Shown: positions 23,041 to 30,529 of the stretch, piece after piece | Layout of the letters: every line of letters starts with the position of its first letter | How positions within the stretch are numbered: position 1 is the first letter of the stretch | Assembly: GCA_005882995.1 (NCBI GenBank) | Contig: VBCY01000037.1 | Coordinates: forward strand, 1 to 36,840 | Direction: 5' to 3' | Length of the DNA: 36,840 bases | Origin: Betaproteobacteria bacterium | GTDB lineage: Bacteria; Pseudomonadota; Gammaproteobacteria; Burkholderiales; Casimicrobiaceae | Made by a program: the position numbers and the translations under genes | Notes under the pieces: generated by a model | What the model was told of the DNA's origin: nothing | Seen by the model: the letters and a program-made list of their open reading frames with translations, nothing else | The model's database searches: none

Positions 23041-23493
23041 ATGGATCTCATCCTATGGCGCCACGCTGACGCCGAAGAAGGCGAACCGGATCTCGCGCGA
23101 CGCCTGACCGCCAAAGGCGTCAAGCAAGCGGAGCGTGTCGCAGCGTGGTTGGACAAACAGCTGCCCGACACCTGCCGCATTCTGGTGAGCCCTGCCGAGC
23201 GGGCCCAGCAGACCGCATTGCCGCTCAAACGCAAGTACAAGGTCGTTCCGGAGCTTGCGCCGGGCGCCGGGGTCGACGAGGTGCTCGAGGCGACGGGCTG
23301 GCCCGACGCGGGCGCGCCTGTGCTGGTCGTGGGTCATCAGCCCACGCTCGGCGAGGTTGCGGCGTTCCTGGTAGCAGGCGATGCGTCTTCGTGGAGTATC
23401 CGCAAGGGGGGAGTGTGGTGGATCAGCAATCGCGTGCGCGACGGTGATGCTTCGGTGGTCGTGAAAGTCGTTATCGGGCCCGATTTCGTGTGA
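23041..23493 (+). CDS. sixA: Phosphohistidine phosphatase SixA
   Basis: 150 residues. Histidine-phosphatase (phosphoglycerate-mutase superfamily) motif LILWRHADAEEGE with nucleophile His8, the Arg/Glu in VSPAERAQQT, and the second catalytic His99 in VVGHQPTLGEV. The small size without an extra domain is typical of SixA, which removes phosphate from His residues of phosphotransfer proteins. It lies 15 bases after ppk1. Since Ppk works through a phosphohistidine intermediate, a functional connection is tempting but is only inference. It converges on ppx with a 22-base gap and no strong terminator. Confidence 0.92.
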   Translation: MDLILWRHADAEEGEPDLARRLTAKGVKQAERVAAWLDKQLPDTCRILVSPAERAQQTALPLKRKYKVVPELAPGAGVDEVLEATGWPDAGAPVLVVGHQPTLGEVAAFLVAGDASSWSIRKGGVWWISNRVRDGDASVVVKVVIGPDFV

Positions 23494-23515
23494 CAACGTG
23501 ACTTGAACCGCGGCA

Positions 23516-24988
23516 CTATACGGCTTTCCAGGGATGGCCGAGTTGTGCCCACTGCGCACGCTCTCTCATGAGCAGATGCGCAGTCAAAGGGTGGCTTCGC
23601 AGCCAACGTTTGGAAATACCGAAGCGGATCCGCCCGCGAGTTTTCAGGCGAATGCGTGGAACGGCAAGCGTCGTGCGCGCATGGTGGAACAGGACCGCGA
23701 GCCTGAGAGCCAGCAGCTGGGCGCGGATCTGAGGATCCTCGAGCACGGTCTCCATCTTGGCAAGACCGCCGCGGCTTCCGAAAACAAGCAGCGCGAGGCG
23801 GGTTTGCTCGCCTGCGGAAAAGCCCGGCATGTCGGCGTGCTGAAGGATATACGCTCCGTGCTTGTGAAAACTGATATGCGACACCGACATCCCGGTTTCG
23901 TGCAACAAGGCCGCCCATTCCAGCAGCCGAGTCTGCTCGCGGTCCGGTGCGGCTACCGCGCGGCGATAGAGTGACGCTGCGAGTGAGGCGACGCGCGAGG
24001 CGTGTGTGCGTTCGATCCGGTAGCGTTCGAGAAAACGGTCCACAGTGAGCTTGCGTACATCCTCGTCAATGGTTCTGCCGAGAAGGTCGTAGAGCACGCC
24101 GAGACGCAGCGCCCCACCCACGGGGTCGATGCGCTCGACGCCCAATTCCGCGACAGCGGCGCTCATGATGGCAAGACCGCCCGCGAGCACCGGCGCGCGC
24201 TCAGGCTTTAGCGCATTGAGCTTCAGCCGTCGCGGATCACCCGCCAAAATCAACCGTTTTCTAAGTCGCGCGAGACCGGCCGGTGTGATGCCTCCGGTCG
24301 AGAACCCGTTGTGCTCCAGAATGTCCGCCAATGCCGCTGCGGTCCCGGATGACGCGTAGGCATCGCGCCAATGATTGCGCCCGAATTCACGCGAAATCGC
24401 TTCGATTTCCACGCGGGCTGCCATCTCGGCGCTCTCCAGTGCGGCGGCGGTAACCTTTCCCCCCGGAAAGAAGCGTTGAGTGATGCCGACGCACCCGATC
24501 TTGAGCGATTCGAGCCTTTCCGGCTCAAGACCACGACCGATGATGAATTCGGTGGAACCTCCGCCGATGTCGATGACCAGACGTGGTGCAGAAGATGGCG
24601 GCAAGGAGTGAGCGACGCCGAGATAGATAAGACGAGCCTCTTCATGCCCGCTGATGACGTCGATGGGAAAGCCGAGCGAGCGCTCGGCCCTGCGCAGGAA
24701 TTCGCGCGCATTGTTCGCCACGCGGAATGTATTGGTTCCCACCGCTCGCACCGCCGACGGGTGCAGTCCCGAAAGACGTTCACGAAACCGCGCCAGGCAC
24801 TGGAGCGCCGCCTTCATAGCGACCGTCGTGATCCGGCCATCGGCGTCGAGGCCCGCCCCGAAACGCAAGGTTTCTCGCCAGGTGTCCTGCCGATAGATTT
24901 GATCTCCCTCGACACGGCCGATTTCCAGCCGGAAGCTGTTCGATCCCAGGTCGACGACGGCGAGGGTGGTCAGAGGCACGAAAGGCAC
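23516..24988 (-). CDS. ppx: Exopolyphosphatase (Ppx/GppA family)
   Basis: 490 residues. The actin-like ATPase-fold motifs of the family are present: VVDLGSNSFRLEIGR near the N-terminus, AVGTNTFRVANN, SGHEEARLIYLGV, and IDIGGGSTEFIIGR. An HD-like C-terminal domain follows (WAALLHETGMSVSHISFHKHG). It releases phosphate from the ends of polyphosphate and may also convert pppGpp to ppGpp, an activity shared within the family. It is convergent with ppk1-sixA and divergent from ilvA. The start MPFVPLTTLAVVDLG is reasonable; no strong ribosome site is seen. Confidence 0.95.
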   Translation of the reverse strand: MPFVPLTTLAVVDLGSNSFRLEIGRVEGDQIYRQDTWRETLRFGAGLDADGRITTVAMKAALQCLARFRERLSGLHPSAVRAVGTNTFRVANNAREFLRRAERSLGFPIDVISGHEEARLIYLGVAHSLPPSSAPRLVIDIGGGSTEFIIGRGLEPERLESLKIGCVGITQRFFPGGKVTAAALESAEMAARVEIEAISREFGRNHWRDAYASSGTAAALADILEHNGFSTGGITPAGLARLRKRLILAGDPRRLKLNALKPERAPVLAGGLAIMSAAVAELGVERIDPVGGALRLGVLYDLLGRTIDEDVRKLTVDRFLERYRIERTHASRVASLAASLYRRAVAAPDREQTRLLEWAALLHETGMSVSHISFHKHGAYILQHADMPGFSAGEQTRLALLVFGSRGGLAKMETVLEDPQIRAQLLALRLAVLFHHARTTLAVPRIRLKTRGRIRFGISKRWLRSHPLTAHLLMRERAQWAQLGHPWKAV

Positions 24989-25013
24989 ACGGTCGCGGCG
25001 GAGGCGAGAAGGC

Positions 25014-25040
25014 TAGCAGAAAACTGGCACGTTTCTGCTA
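25014..25040. promoter_or_regulatory. Inverted repeat between ppx and ilvA (candidate operator)
   Basis: TAGCAGAAA (25014-25022) and TTTCTGCTA (25032-25040) are perfect 9-bp complements with a 9-base centre, placed in the 85-base gap between divergent genes. No T-run follows on either strand, so a terminator is unlikely and a regulator binding site is the better reading. The regulator is unknown. Confidence 0.5.
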
Positions 25041-25073
25041 CGCTCGGTGCCTTCTCGCGGATGCGCTCCCGCC

Positions 25074-26588
25074 ATGCCGATCGACTACCTGCAAAAGATC
25101 CTCACTGCCAAGGTCTACGACGTCGCCATCGAATCGTCGCTCGATCCGGCGCCCACGTTGTCTCGCCGCATCGGCAATCGGGTGCTGCTGAAGCGCGAGG
25201 ATCAGCAGCCCGTGTTTTCGTTCAAGCTTCGCGGCGCCTACAACAAGATGGCGCATTTATCCGCGGCAGAGCGCGAGCGCGGTGTGGTCGCCGCATCGGC
25301 GGGCAACCACGCGCAGGGAGTCGCGCTGGCCGCTCAGCGCCTGTCGTGCCGGGCGACCATCGTCATGCCGGTAACTACCCCGTCGATCAAGATCGCCGCG
25401 GTGGAGGCCCTTGGCGCGACCGTTGTCCTGCACGGCGATTCCTACAGCGATGCCTATTCGCGCGCGCTCAAATTGCAGCAGAGCGAGGGCGCTATTTTCG
25501 TCCACCCGTACGATGATCCCGATGTGATTGCCGGACAGGGAACGATTGCAATGGAGATCCTGCGTCAATGGCAGGGCCCCATCGACGCCATATTCGTGGC
25601 GATCGGCGGCGGTGGGCTGATCGCCGGCATCGCGTCCTACGTCAAGCGAGTGCGTCCCGAGATCAAAGTCATCGGCGTGCAGCCCGTCGATTCCGATGCG
25701 ATGGCGCAGTCGCTATCCGCCGGCCGGCGGGTGAAGCTGGAGCACGTCGGGCTGTTTGCCGACGGTGTCGCTGTCAAGCAGGTCGGCAAGGAAACGTTTC
25801 GCATCTGTCGTGAAATGGTGGATGAGGTTGTTCGGGTCGATACGGACGCCACCTGTGCCGCGCTCAAGGATGTTTTCGAGGATACCCGTTCCGTGCTCGA
25901 GCCCGCAGGAGCTCTTTCGATCGCCGGACTAAAGGCCTGGTGCGAACGCCATCGGACCCGTGAGCGTACCTACGTCGCGATTGCCTGCGGCGCCAATATG
26001 AACTTCGATCGGCTGCGCTTTGTGGCGGAACGCGCAGAGCTGGGCGAGGAACGCGAGGCCATACTCGCGGTGACGATTCCCGAACGACCGGGAAGCTTTC
26101 GGGAGTTCTGCGCTTTGCTTGGCAAGCGCAGCATCACCGAGTTCAACTATCGCTATGCCGATCCGATCATCGCTCACATCTTCGTCGGCATTGAGGTCGC
26201 CAACAGGCACGAAACGGCTGAGCTGCTGCGAGCGATGCACAAGCGGCGCATTGAAGCCTACGACCTGTCCGACAACGAGATGGCCAAGCTCCATGTTCGC
26301 CATCTGGTCGGAGGCCATGCCCCCGCTGCGGAGAACGAAATCCTGTACCGCTTCGAGTTTCCGGAACGTCCGGGGGCCCTGATGCAGTTCCTGGACAACA
26401 TGAGTCGCGGCTGGAACATCAGTCTGTTCCATTACCGCAACCATGGCGCAGACTACGGCCGCGTTCTGGTGGGCATGCAGGTGCCGCCTGCCGACAAGCG
26501 TCAATTTGCGGAGTTTCTGGAACGCCTCGGCTATCCCTGCATTGATGAAAGCGCCAATCCCGCCTACCGGATGTTCCTCGGCCGGTAG
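25074..26588 (+). CDS. ilvA: Threonine ammonia-lyase, biosynthetic (IlvA, two ACT domains)
   Basis: 504 residues from the ATG at 25074 (MPIDYLQKILTAKVYDVAIE). A GTG nine codons upstream is possible but unlike the family start. PLP enzyme with the Schiff-base lysine Lys51 in FSFKLRGAYNKM, SAGNHAQGVA and the phosphate-binding GGGGLIAGIA. Two regulatory ACT-like domains follow: one from about 325 beginning REAILAVTIPERPGSFREF, and one from about 415 with FEFPERPGALMQFLDNM. Such full-length forms deaminate threonine to 2-oxobutanoate for isoleucine synthesis and are inhibited by isoleucine; short catabolic forms lack the second domain. It is transcribed alone. Confidence 0.96.
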   Translation: MPIDYLQKILTAKVYDVAIESSLDPAPTLSRRIGNRVLLKREDQQPVFSFKLRGAYNKMAHLSAAERERGVVAASAGNHAQGVALAAQRLSCRATIVMPVTTPSIKIAAVEALGATVVLHGDSYSDAYSRALKLQQSEGAIFVHPYDDPDVIAGQGTIAMEILRQWQGPIDAIFVAIGGGGLIAGIASYVKRVRPEIKVIGVQPVDSDAMAQSLSAGRRVKLEHVGLFADGVAVKQVGKETFRICREMVDEVVRVDTDATCAALKDVFEDTRSVLEPAGALSIAGLKAWCERHRTRERTYVAIACGANMNFDRLRFVAERAELGEEREAILAVTIPERPGSFREFCALLGKRSITEFNYRYADPIIAHIFVGIEVANRHETAELLRAMHKRRIEAYDLSDNEMAKLHVRHLVGGHAPAAENEILYRFEFPERPGALMQFLDNMSRGWNISLFHYRNHGADYGRVLVGMQVPPADKRQFAEFLERLGYPCIDESANPAYRMFLGR

Positions 26589-26596
26589 GACCATCT

Positions 26597-26613
26597 CTGC
26601 CGCGGGGCGGCAG
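26597..26613 (+). terminator. Hairpin after ilvA (weak terminator)
   Basis: CTGCCGC (26597-26603) pairs perfectly with GCGGCAG (26607-26613) across a 3-base loop, 8 bases after the ilvA stop. Only CCGTTTGG follows, so the T-tract is poor. Confidence 0.4.
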
Positions 26614-26679
26614 CCGTTTGGGTCAGGATTCCGGGCGCTAGTGTTGCAAATCGCCCAAAATTCGCGGACATAGGGCTTC

Positions 26680-26695
26680 TGGCAAGGATTATGCT
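26680..26695 (+). promoter_or_regulatory. Candidate sigma54 (RpoN) promoter of the pil-chp operon
   Basis: TGGCAAGGATTATGCT matches the -24/-12 consensus TGGCACGNNNNTTGCW at all but two defined positions and keeps the essential GG and GC at the exact 10-base spacing. The predicted start, near 26705, gives a leader of about 35 nt to the ATG at 26740 with its GGAGGG site. Confidence 0.5.
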
Positions 26696-26739
26696 CTAGT
26701 CATTTGCCTGTATCCATGGCAGACTTCGGAGGGCTCGAC

Positions 26740-27192
26740 ATGGAATTAATCGCAGGAAACACGGTTCTGGTCGCCGACGCAGGGAGCAGGGGAGTGCCCG
26801 ATTCGAGCGCGCTGTCTGGTGTAAAAGTCATGGTGATCGACGATAGCAACACTATTCGTCGCAGCGCCGAGATTTTCCTGCTCCAGGCGGGATGCACGGT
26901 CATCCTCGCCGAAGACGGTTTCGACGCGCTGGCCAAAATCACCGATCACCAGCCTGAGCTGATCTTTGTCGATATCATGATGCCGCGCCTCGACGGTTAT
27001 CAGACCTGCGCATTGATCAAGAAAAATACGAGATTCCACCAGACTCCGGTAGTGATGCTCTCATCCAAGGACGGGTTGTTCGATCGTGCGCGCGGGCGGA
27101 TGGTGGGCTCGGATCAGTATCTGACCAAGCCGTTCACCAAAGAGAGTTTGCTCAAGGCGGTTGGCGCTCATGTCAGAGTGCCGGCGCACTGA
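26740..27192 (+). CDS. pilG: Type IV pilus response regulator PilG
   Basis: 150 residues from the ATG at 26740, chosen because GGAGGG (26728-26733) lies six bases upstream. In-frame starts at 26704 and 26716 are at or just past the predicted transcript start. After about 27 variable residues there is a single receiver domain: acidic pocket VMVIDDSNTIRR, phosphoacceptor Asp78 in FVDIMMPRLDGYQ, and the conserved Lys in LTKPFTKESL. There is no output domain. PilG-type regulators are phosphorylated by ChpA and promote pilus extension and twitching. First gene of the pilG-H-I-J-chpA operon. Confidence 0.92.
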   Translation: MELIAGNTVLVADAGSRGVPDSSALSGVKVMVIDDSNTIRRSAEIFLLQAGCTVILAEDGFDALAKITDHQPELIFVDIMMPRLDGYQTCALIKKNTRFHQTPVVMLSSKDGLFDRARGRMVGSDQYLTKPFTKESLLKAVGAHVRVPAH

Positions 27193-27240
27193 AGCGGGCC
27201 CGAGGACACGCCGGGGGGCGCGGGGGAAGGCTGGAGCCAG

Positions 27241-27606
27241 ATGGCTATCAAGCGAGTACTGATCGTCGATGACTCTCCGACCGAGCGGCATGTGCTCAAC
27301 GACATGCTGACCAAGGCGGGGTATGAAGTCGTCGCCAGTGACAACGGAGAGGACGCGATCCTCAAGGCGAAGACCTCCAAACCGGATGTGATTTTGATGG
27401 ACATCGTCATGCCGGGACTCAATGGCTTCCAAGCGACTCGCGCCATCAGTCGCGACCCTCAGACGCGTTCCGTTCCGATCATCATTTGCACCTCAAAGAG
27501 TCAGGAGACGGACAAGATCTGGGGGATGCGACAGGGCGCCCGCGATTACATCGTCAAGCCCATCAGCCGTGACGAGCTGATCGCCAAGATCGTCGCGCTC
27601 GGGTGA
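27241..27606 (+). CDS. pilH: Type IV pilus response regulator PilH
   Basis: 121 residues, a stand-alone receiver domain starting MAIKRVLIVDDSPTERHVL. The phosphoacceptor is Asp54 in ILMDIVMPGLNGFQATR, with the conserved Thr in CTSKSQETD and Lys in IVKPISRDEL. The IWGMRQGARDYIVKP segment is characteristic of PilH. It acts as the second, antagonistic receiver or phosphate sink for ChpA, balancing pilus retraction and extension. A 48-base gap follows pilG, and a GGAAGG site precedes the ATG. Confidence 0.93.
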   Translation: MAIKRVLIVDDSPTERHVLNDMLTKAGYEVVASDNGEDAILKAKTSKPDVILMDIVMPGLNGFQATRAISRDPQTRSVPIIICTSKSQETDKIWGMRQGARDYIVKPISRDELIAKIVALG

Positions 27607-27616
27607 CATTGCAATC

Positions 27617-28144
27617 ATGGCCCGCGCCAGGCTTAATCTCCGCGCTTTCCAGCAGGAACTCTCGACGCGCCTCGCCGCCAAGACCGCGGCCCAAGTCGAG
27701 CAGTCGCGGCTGGGCATTCGATGCGCGGGAGGGCAGTGGCTCATTCGGCTCGCCGATGCGGGCGAAGTCATTGCCATTCCGACCGTCGCGAGCGTGCCGA
27801 TGACTCGCCCCTGGTACCTCGGCATCGCCAACATCCGGGGCAATCTTTACGGCGTTATCGATTTCGGCGCCTTTCTCGGTGATCCGACCGAGGATCCGCC
27901 TCCACCCGCCTCCGCGCCAAGACTGGTTCTGTTTGGACCGCGAGTAGGAGAGTTGCGCGCTGGATTGGTTGTTCACCGCGTGCTCGGTCTTCGCAACCTC
28001 TCCGACTTGACGCGCAACGATCCGCCGGATGGCGCCGCGAGCTGGTACGGATCGCAATGGACTGATCGTGACGGCGGTACGTGGCAGGAGATCGACCTCG
28101 CCTTGCTGGCGCAGGATCCCGCCTTTCTGCAGGTGGGGCTGTAG
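27617..28144 (+). CDS. pilI: CheW-like adaptor PilI
   Basis: 175 residues. A CheW domain with IRCAGGQWLIRLADAGEVIAI, the strongly conserved PWYLGIANIRGNLYGVIDF and the terminal WQEIDLALLAQDPAFLQV found in PilI. It couples the receptor PilJ to the kinase ChpA at the inner membrane, usually near the cell pole. The first 35 residues form a charged helix before the domain. It starts 10 bases after the pilH stop, so it is co-transcribed. Confidence 0.93.
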   Translation: MARARLNLRAFQQELSTRLAAKTAAQVEQSRLGIRCAGGQWLIRLADAGEVIAIPTVASVPMTRPWYLGIANIRGNLYGVIDFGAFLGDPTEDPPPPASAPRLVLFGPRVGELRAGLVVHRVLGLRNLSDLTRNDPPDGAASWYGSQWTDRDGGTWQEIDLALLAQDPAFLQVGL

Positions 28145-28180
28145 ACCGCAGGTAGGGGATCCAATTCCAGGGGATGAGTC

Positions 28181-30391
28181 ATGGCGCTTAGTTTGAGAAG
28201 CTTTTTTGGCGGGGGGGCCGCGGCCGCGCAAGCCATCGACCAGGCCGATCTGGACGAGCCTACGACGCAGGTCAAGATGGGTGCTGCCCCCAAGGGTTAC
28301 GACCCCCTGGCGGGCGTTTCCATCATGGAGCAGCTGCGCAGCGGCTCGACCGACGAGCGCCAACCGACACGTCTTCCGCTCATCGGTCACCTGCCGATGG
28401 TGCGGCAGTTTCAGATACTCGGCGCGCTGCTCTTCGCGTCCATCGTCCTCGCATTGCTGATGCTCTTCTTCAATTCGCGCGTTTCGTCTCAAGCGACCGC
28501 AAGCGCGACGACCGCGACTGAAATGCAGATGCTGTCGCAGCGACTGGCGCGTGGCACGGCGCTGGCGGTCCAGGGCAACGCGTCCGCGTTCGAGGGGATC
28601 AAGGATTCGCGCGACCGCTTCCGCGTCGATCTCGATGCACTGCTCAAAGGGGGCAACGTCAAGGGTGCCGGCGTCGACGTTGCCAGCAGCGAGCAAGCTC
28701 AGGCGGCGCTCAACGACGTTACGACGCGCTGGGAACGCGTGGAAAAGAACGCGAGCGCCGTGGCCGACAACCAGGCGTCACTGCTGGCATTGGCCAAGGG
28801 TCTGGAAGCGATCAACCAGGGCAACGCCGTGCTGCTCGAGTTGGCGCAGCAGGCCGCGGCGCAGGTTGCTCAGGGGGGAGGGAGCCTGCGTGAAGTCGAC
28901 TTCAGCAATCAGCTCGCAGTGCTCTCGCAACGCATCGCCAAGAACGCGAATTCACTGGTGTCCTCGGATGAGATCGATCCTGAAGTTGCGTTCCTCCTGA
29001 GCAAGGATACCGGTACCTTCCGCGACATCCTGAGCGGTCTCACCAAGGGCAGCGAGCCCCTGCGACTCGCTCCCGTGCACGCCGAGGACGCGCGTGCGAC
29101 GTTCGCCGACCTGCAGAAGCGCTTCACTGCCTACGAAACCGGAGTCAATGCCATCCTGCAGAACATGCAACGGCTGGTCATTGCCAAGCAAGCCGCGCGA
29201 GGGATCAACCAGGAATCGGAACCGCTGCTTGCTGACACCACGCGGCTTACGGCTGAGTACGAAAACCAGACCGCCGCCCGCACCTTCACTTCCGGCGCGG
29301 GTCTGGTGTTTGCGGCGCTTGCGCTGCTGTGCCTGATCGCGCTCGGCAAGGTGTTCCTGGACGACGCGCGAGTGCGCGCCTTCGAGAGCGAGCAGGAGAA
29401 CAAGCGTAACCAGGAAGCGATTCTCCGGCTGCTCAACGAAATGGGGAATCTTGCCGACGGAGACTTGACTGTTCAGGCATCGGTCACCGAAGACGTGACC
29501 GGCGCGATCGCCGACTCGATCAACTTCACCATCGAAGAGCTGCGCACTCTGGTCAAGGGCATCAACAGCGCCACCGATCAGGTCGCCAAAGCGACAACCG
29601 ATGCCCAGTCGATCTCGAATCGGCTCTACGAAGCCTCGCAGCGTCAGAACAAGGAAATCCAGCAGGCATCAGCGTCGGTACTGCAGATGGCTCAGTCGAT
29701 CAACGAGGTATCGCAGACCGCGGCCCAGTCGGCACGCGTCGCTCAGCAGTCGCTCGCCGCCGCGGAAAAGGGAGGTCAGGCGGTGCACAATCAGATCGCC
29801 GGCATGAACGAGATCCGCAGTCAGATCCAGGACACGGCAAAACGCATCAAGCGCCTTGGCGAATCTTCACTGGAAATCGGTGAAATCGTGGAGCTGATTT
29901 CCGACATCACCGAGCAAACGAATGTGCTCGCCTTGAATGCGGCGATCCAGGCGGCATCGGCCGGTGAAGCCGGTCGTGGCTTCACGGTGGTTGCCGAGGA
30001 AGTGCAGCGACTGGCGGAACGCTCGGCGGAAGCGACCAAGCAGATCGAGGCGATCGTCAAGAGTATTCAGGCGGACACTCAGGATGCGGTGGCAGCCATG
30101 GAGAAGAGCACCGTTGGCGTGGTGGAGGGAACAAAGTTGTCTGACGCGGCAGGACAGGCTTTGGACGAAATACGTAAGGTGTCGCGAGAATTGGCGGAGC
30201 TGATCGGCGGCATTTCCGCGCAGACCCAGAAGCAGTCGGCGTCGGTTTCGGATGTGAACCGCGGCATGCAGGGTATTCTCAAGATCACCGAGGAGACGAC
30301 CGAGGGTACCAAGCAGACCAACGTCTCGATCGGTCAGCTCACCAAGCTCGCCGCGGAACTGCGGAGCTCGGTTGCCGGCTTCAAGGTGTAA
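28181..30391 (+). CDS. pilJ: Methyl-accepting chemotaxis protein PilJ
   Basis: 736 residues. A cytoplasmic N-tail of about 75 residues is followed by TM1 (about 79-98, [18 protein letters not shown]), a periplasmic region of about 270 residues with PilJ-type modules ([29 protein letters not shown]), TM2 (about 372-393), a HAMP-like linker and a long signalling coiled coil. The hairpin tip has [20 protein letters not shown] (about 580-600) and [16 protein letters not shown]. The protein ends AGFKV without a CheR-tethering pentapeptide. It is the single receptor of the Pil-Chp system and is thought to sense surface contact or pilus state. The long N-tail before TM1 is notable. Confidence 0.95.
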   Translation: MALSLRSFFGGGAAAAQAIDQADLDEPTTQVKMGAAPKGYDPLAGVSIMEQLRSGSTDERQPTRLPLIGHLPMVRQFQILGALLFASIVLALLMLFFNSRVSSQATASATTATEMQMLSQRLARGTALAVQGNASAFEGIKDSRDRFRVDLDALLKGGNVKGAGVDVASSEQAQAALNDVTTRWERVEKNASAVADNQASLLALAKGLEAINQGNAVLLELAQQAAAQVAQGGGSLREVDFSNQLAVLSQRIAKNANSLVSSDEIDPEVAFLLSKDTGTFRDILSGLTKGSEPLRLAPVHAEDARATFADLQKRFTAYETGVNAILQNMQRLVIAKQAARGINQESEPLLADTTRLTAEYENQTAARTFTSGAGLVFAALALLCLIALGKVFLDDARVRAFESEQENKRNQEAILRLLNEMGNLADGDLTVQASVTEDVTGAIADSINFTIEELRTLVKGINSATDQVAKATTDAQSISNRLYEASQRQNKEIQQASASVLQMAQSINEVSQTAAQSARVAQQSLAAAEKGGQAVHNQIAGMNEIRSQIQDTAKRIKRLGESSLEIGEIVELISDITEQTNVLALNAAIQAASAGEAGRGFTVVAEEVQRLAERSAEATKQIEAIVKSIQADTQDAVAAMEKSTVGVVEGTKLSDAAGQALDEIRKVSRELAELIGGISAQTQKQSASVSDVNRGMQGILKITEETTEGTKQTNVSIGQLTKLAAELRSSVAGFKV

Positions 30392-30529
30392 GGCACAGCC
30401 GGCGCCGCACAGGCAAGGCGGCAGGATAGAGCTGCGGTGCGATTCACTCGGATTGTTCTCAAGCTCAAATCGGCTCGGTTCTTGCATTCGCAAGCGCATA
30501 GCACCGTGATGCCGTAGGAAAACGCGACT

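Noticed and set aside
25025-25039. TGGCACGTTTCTGCT as a sigma54 promoter for ilvA
   Set aside because: GG and GC are only 9 bases apart; sigma54 promoters need 10. The sequence is better explained as part of the inverted repeat.
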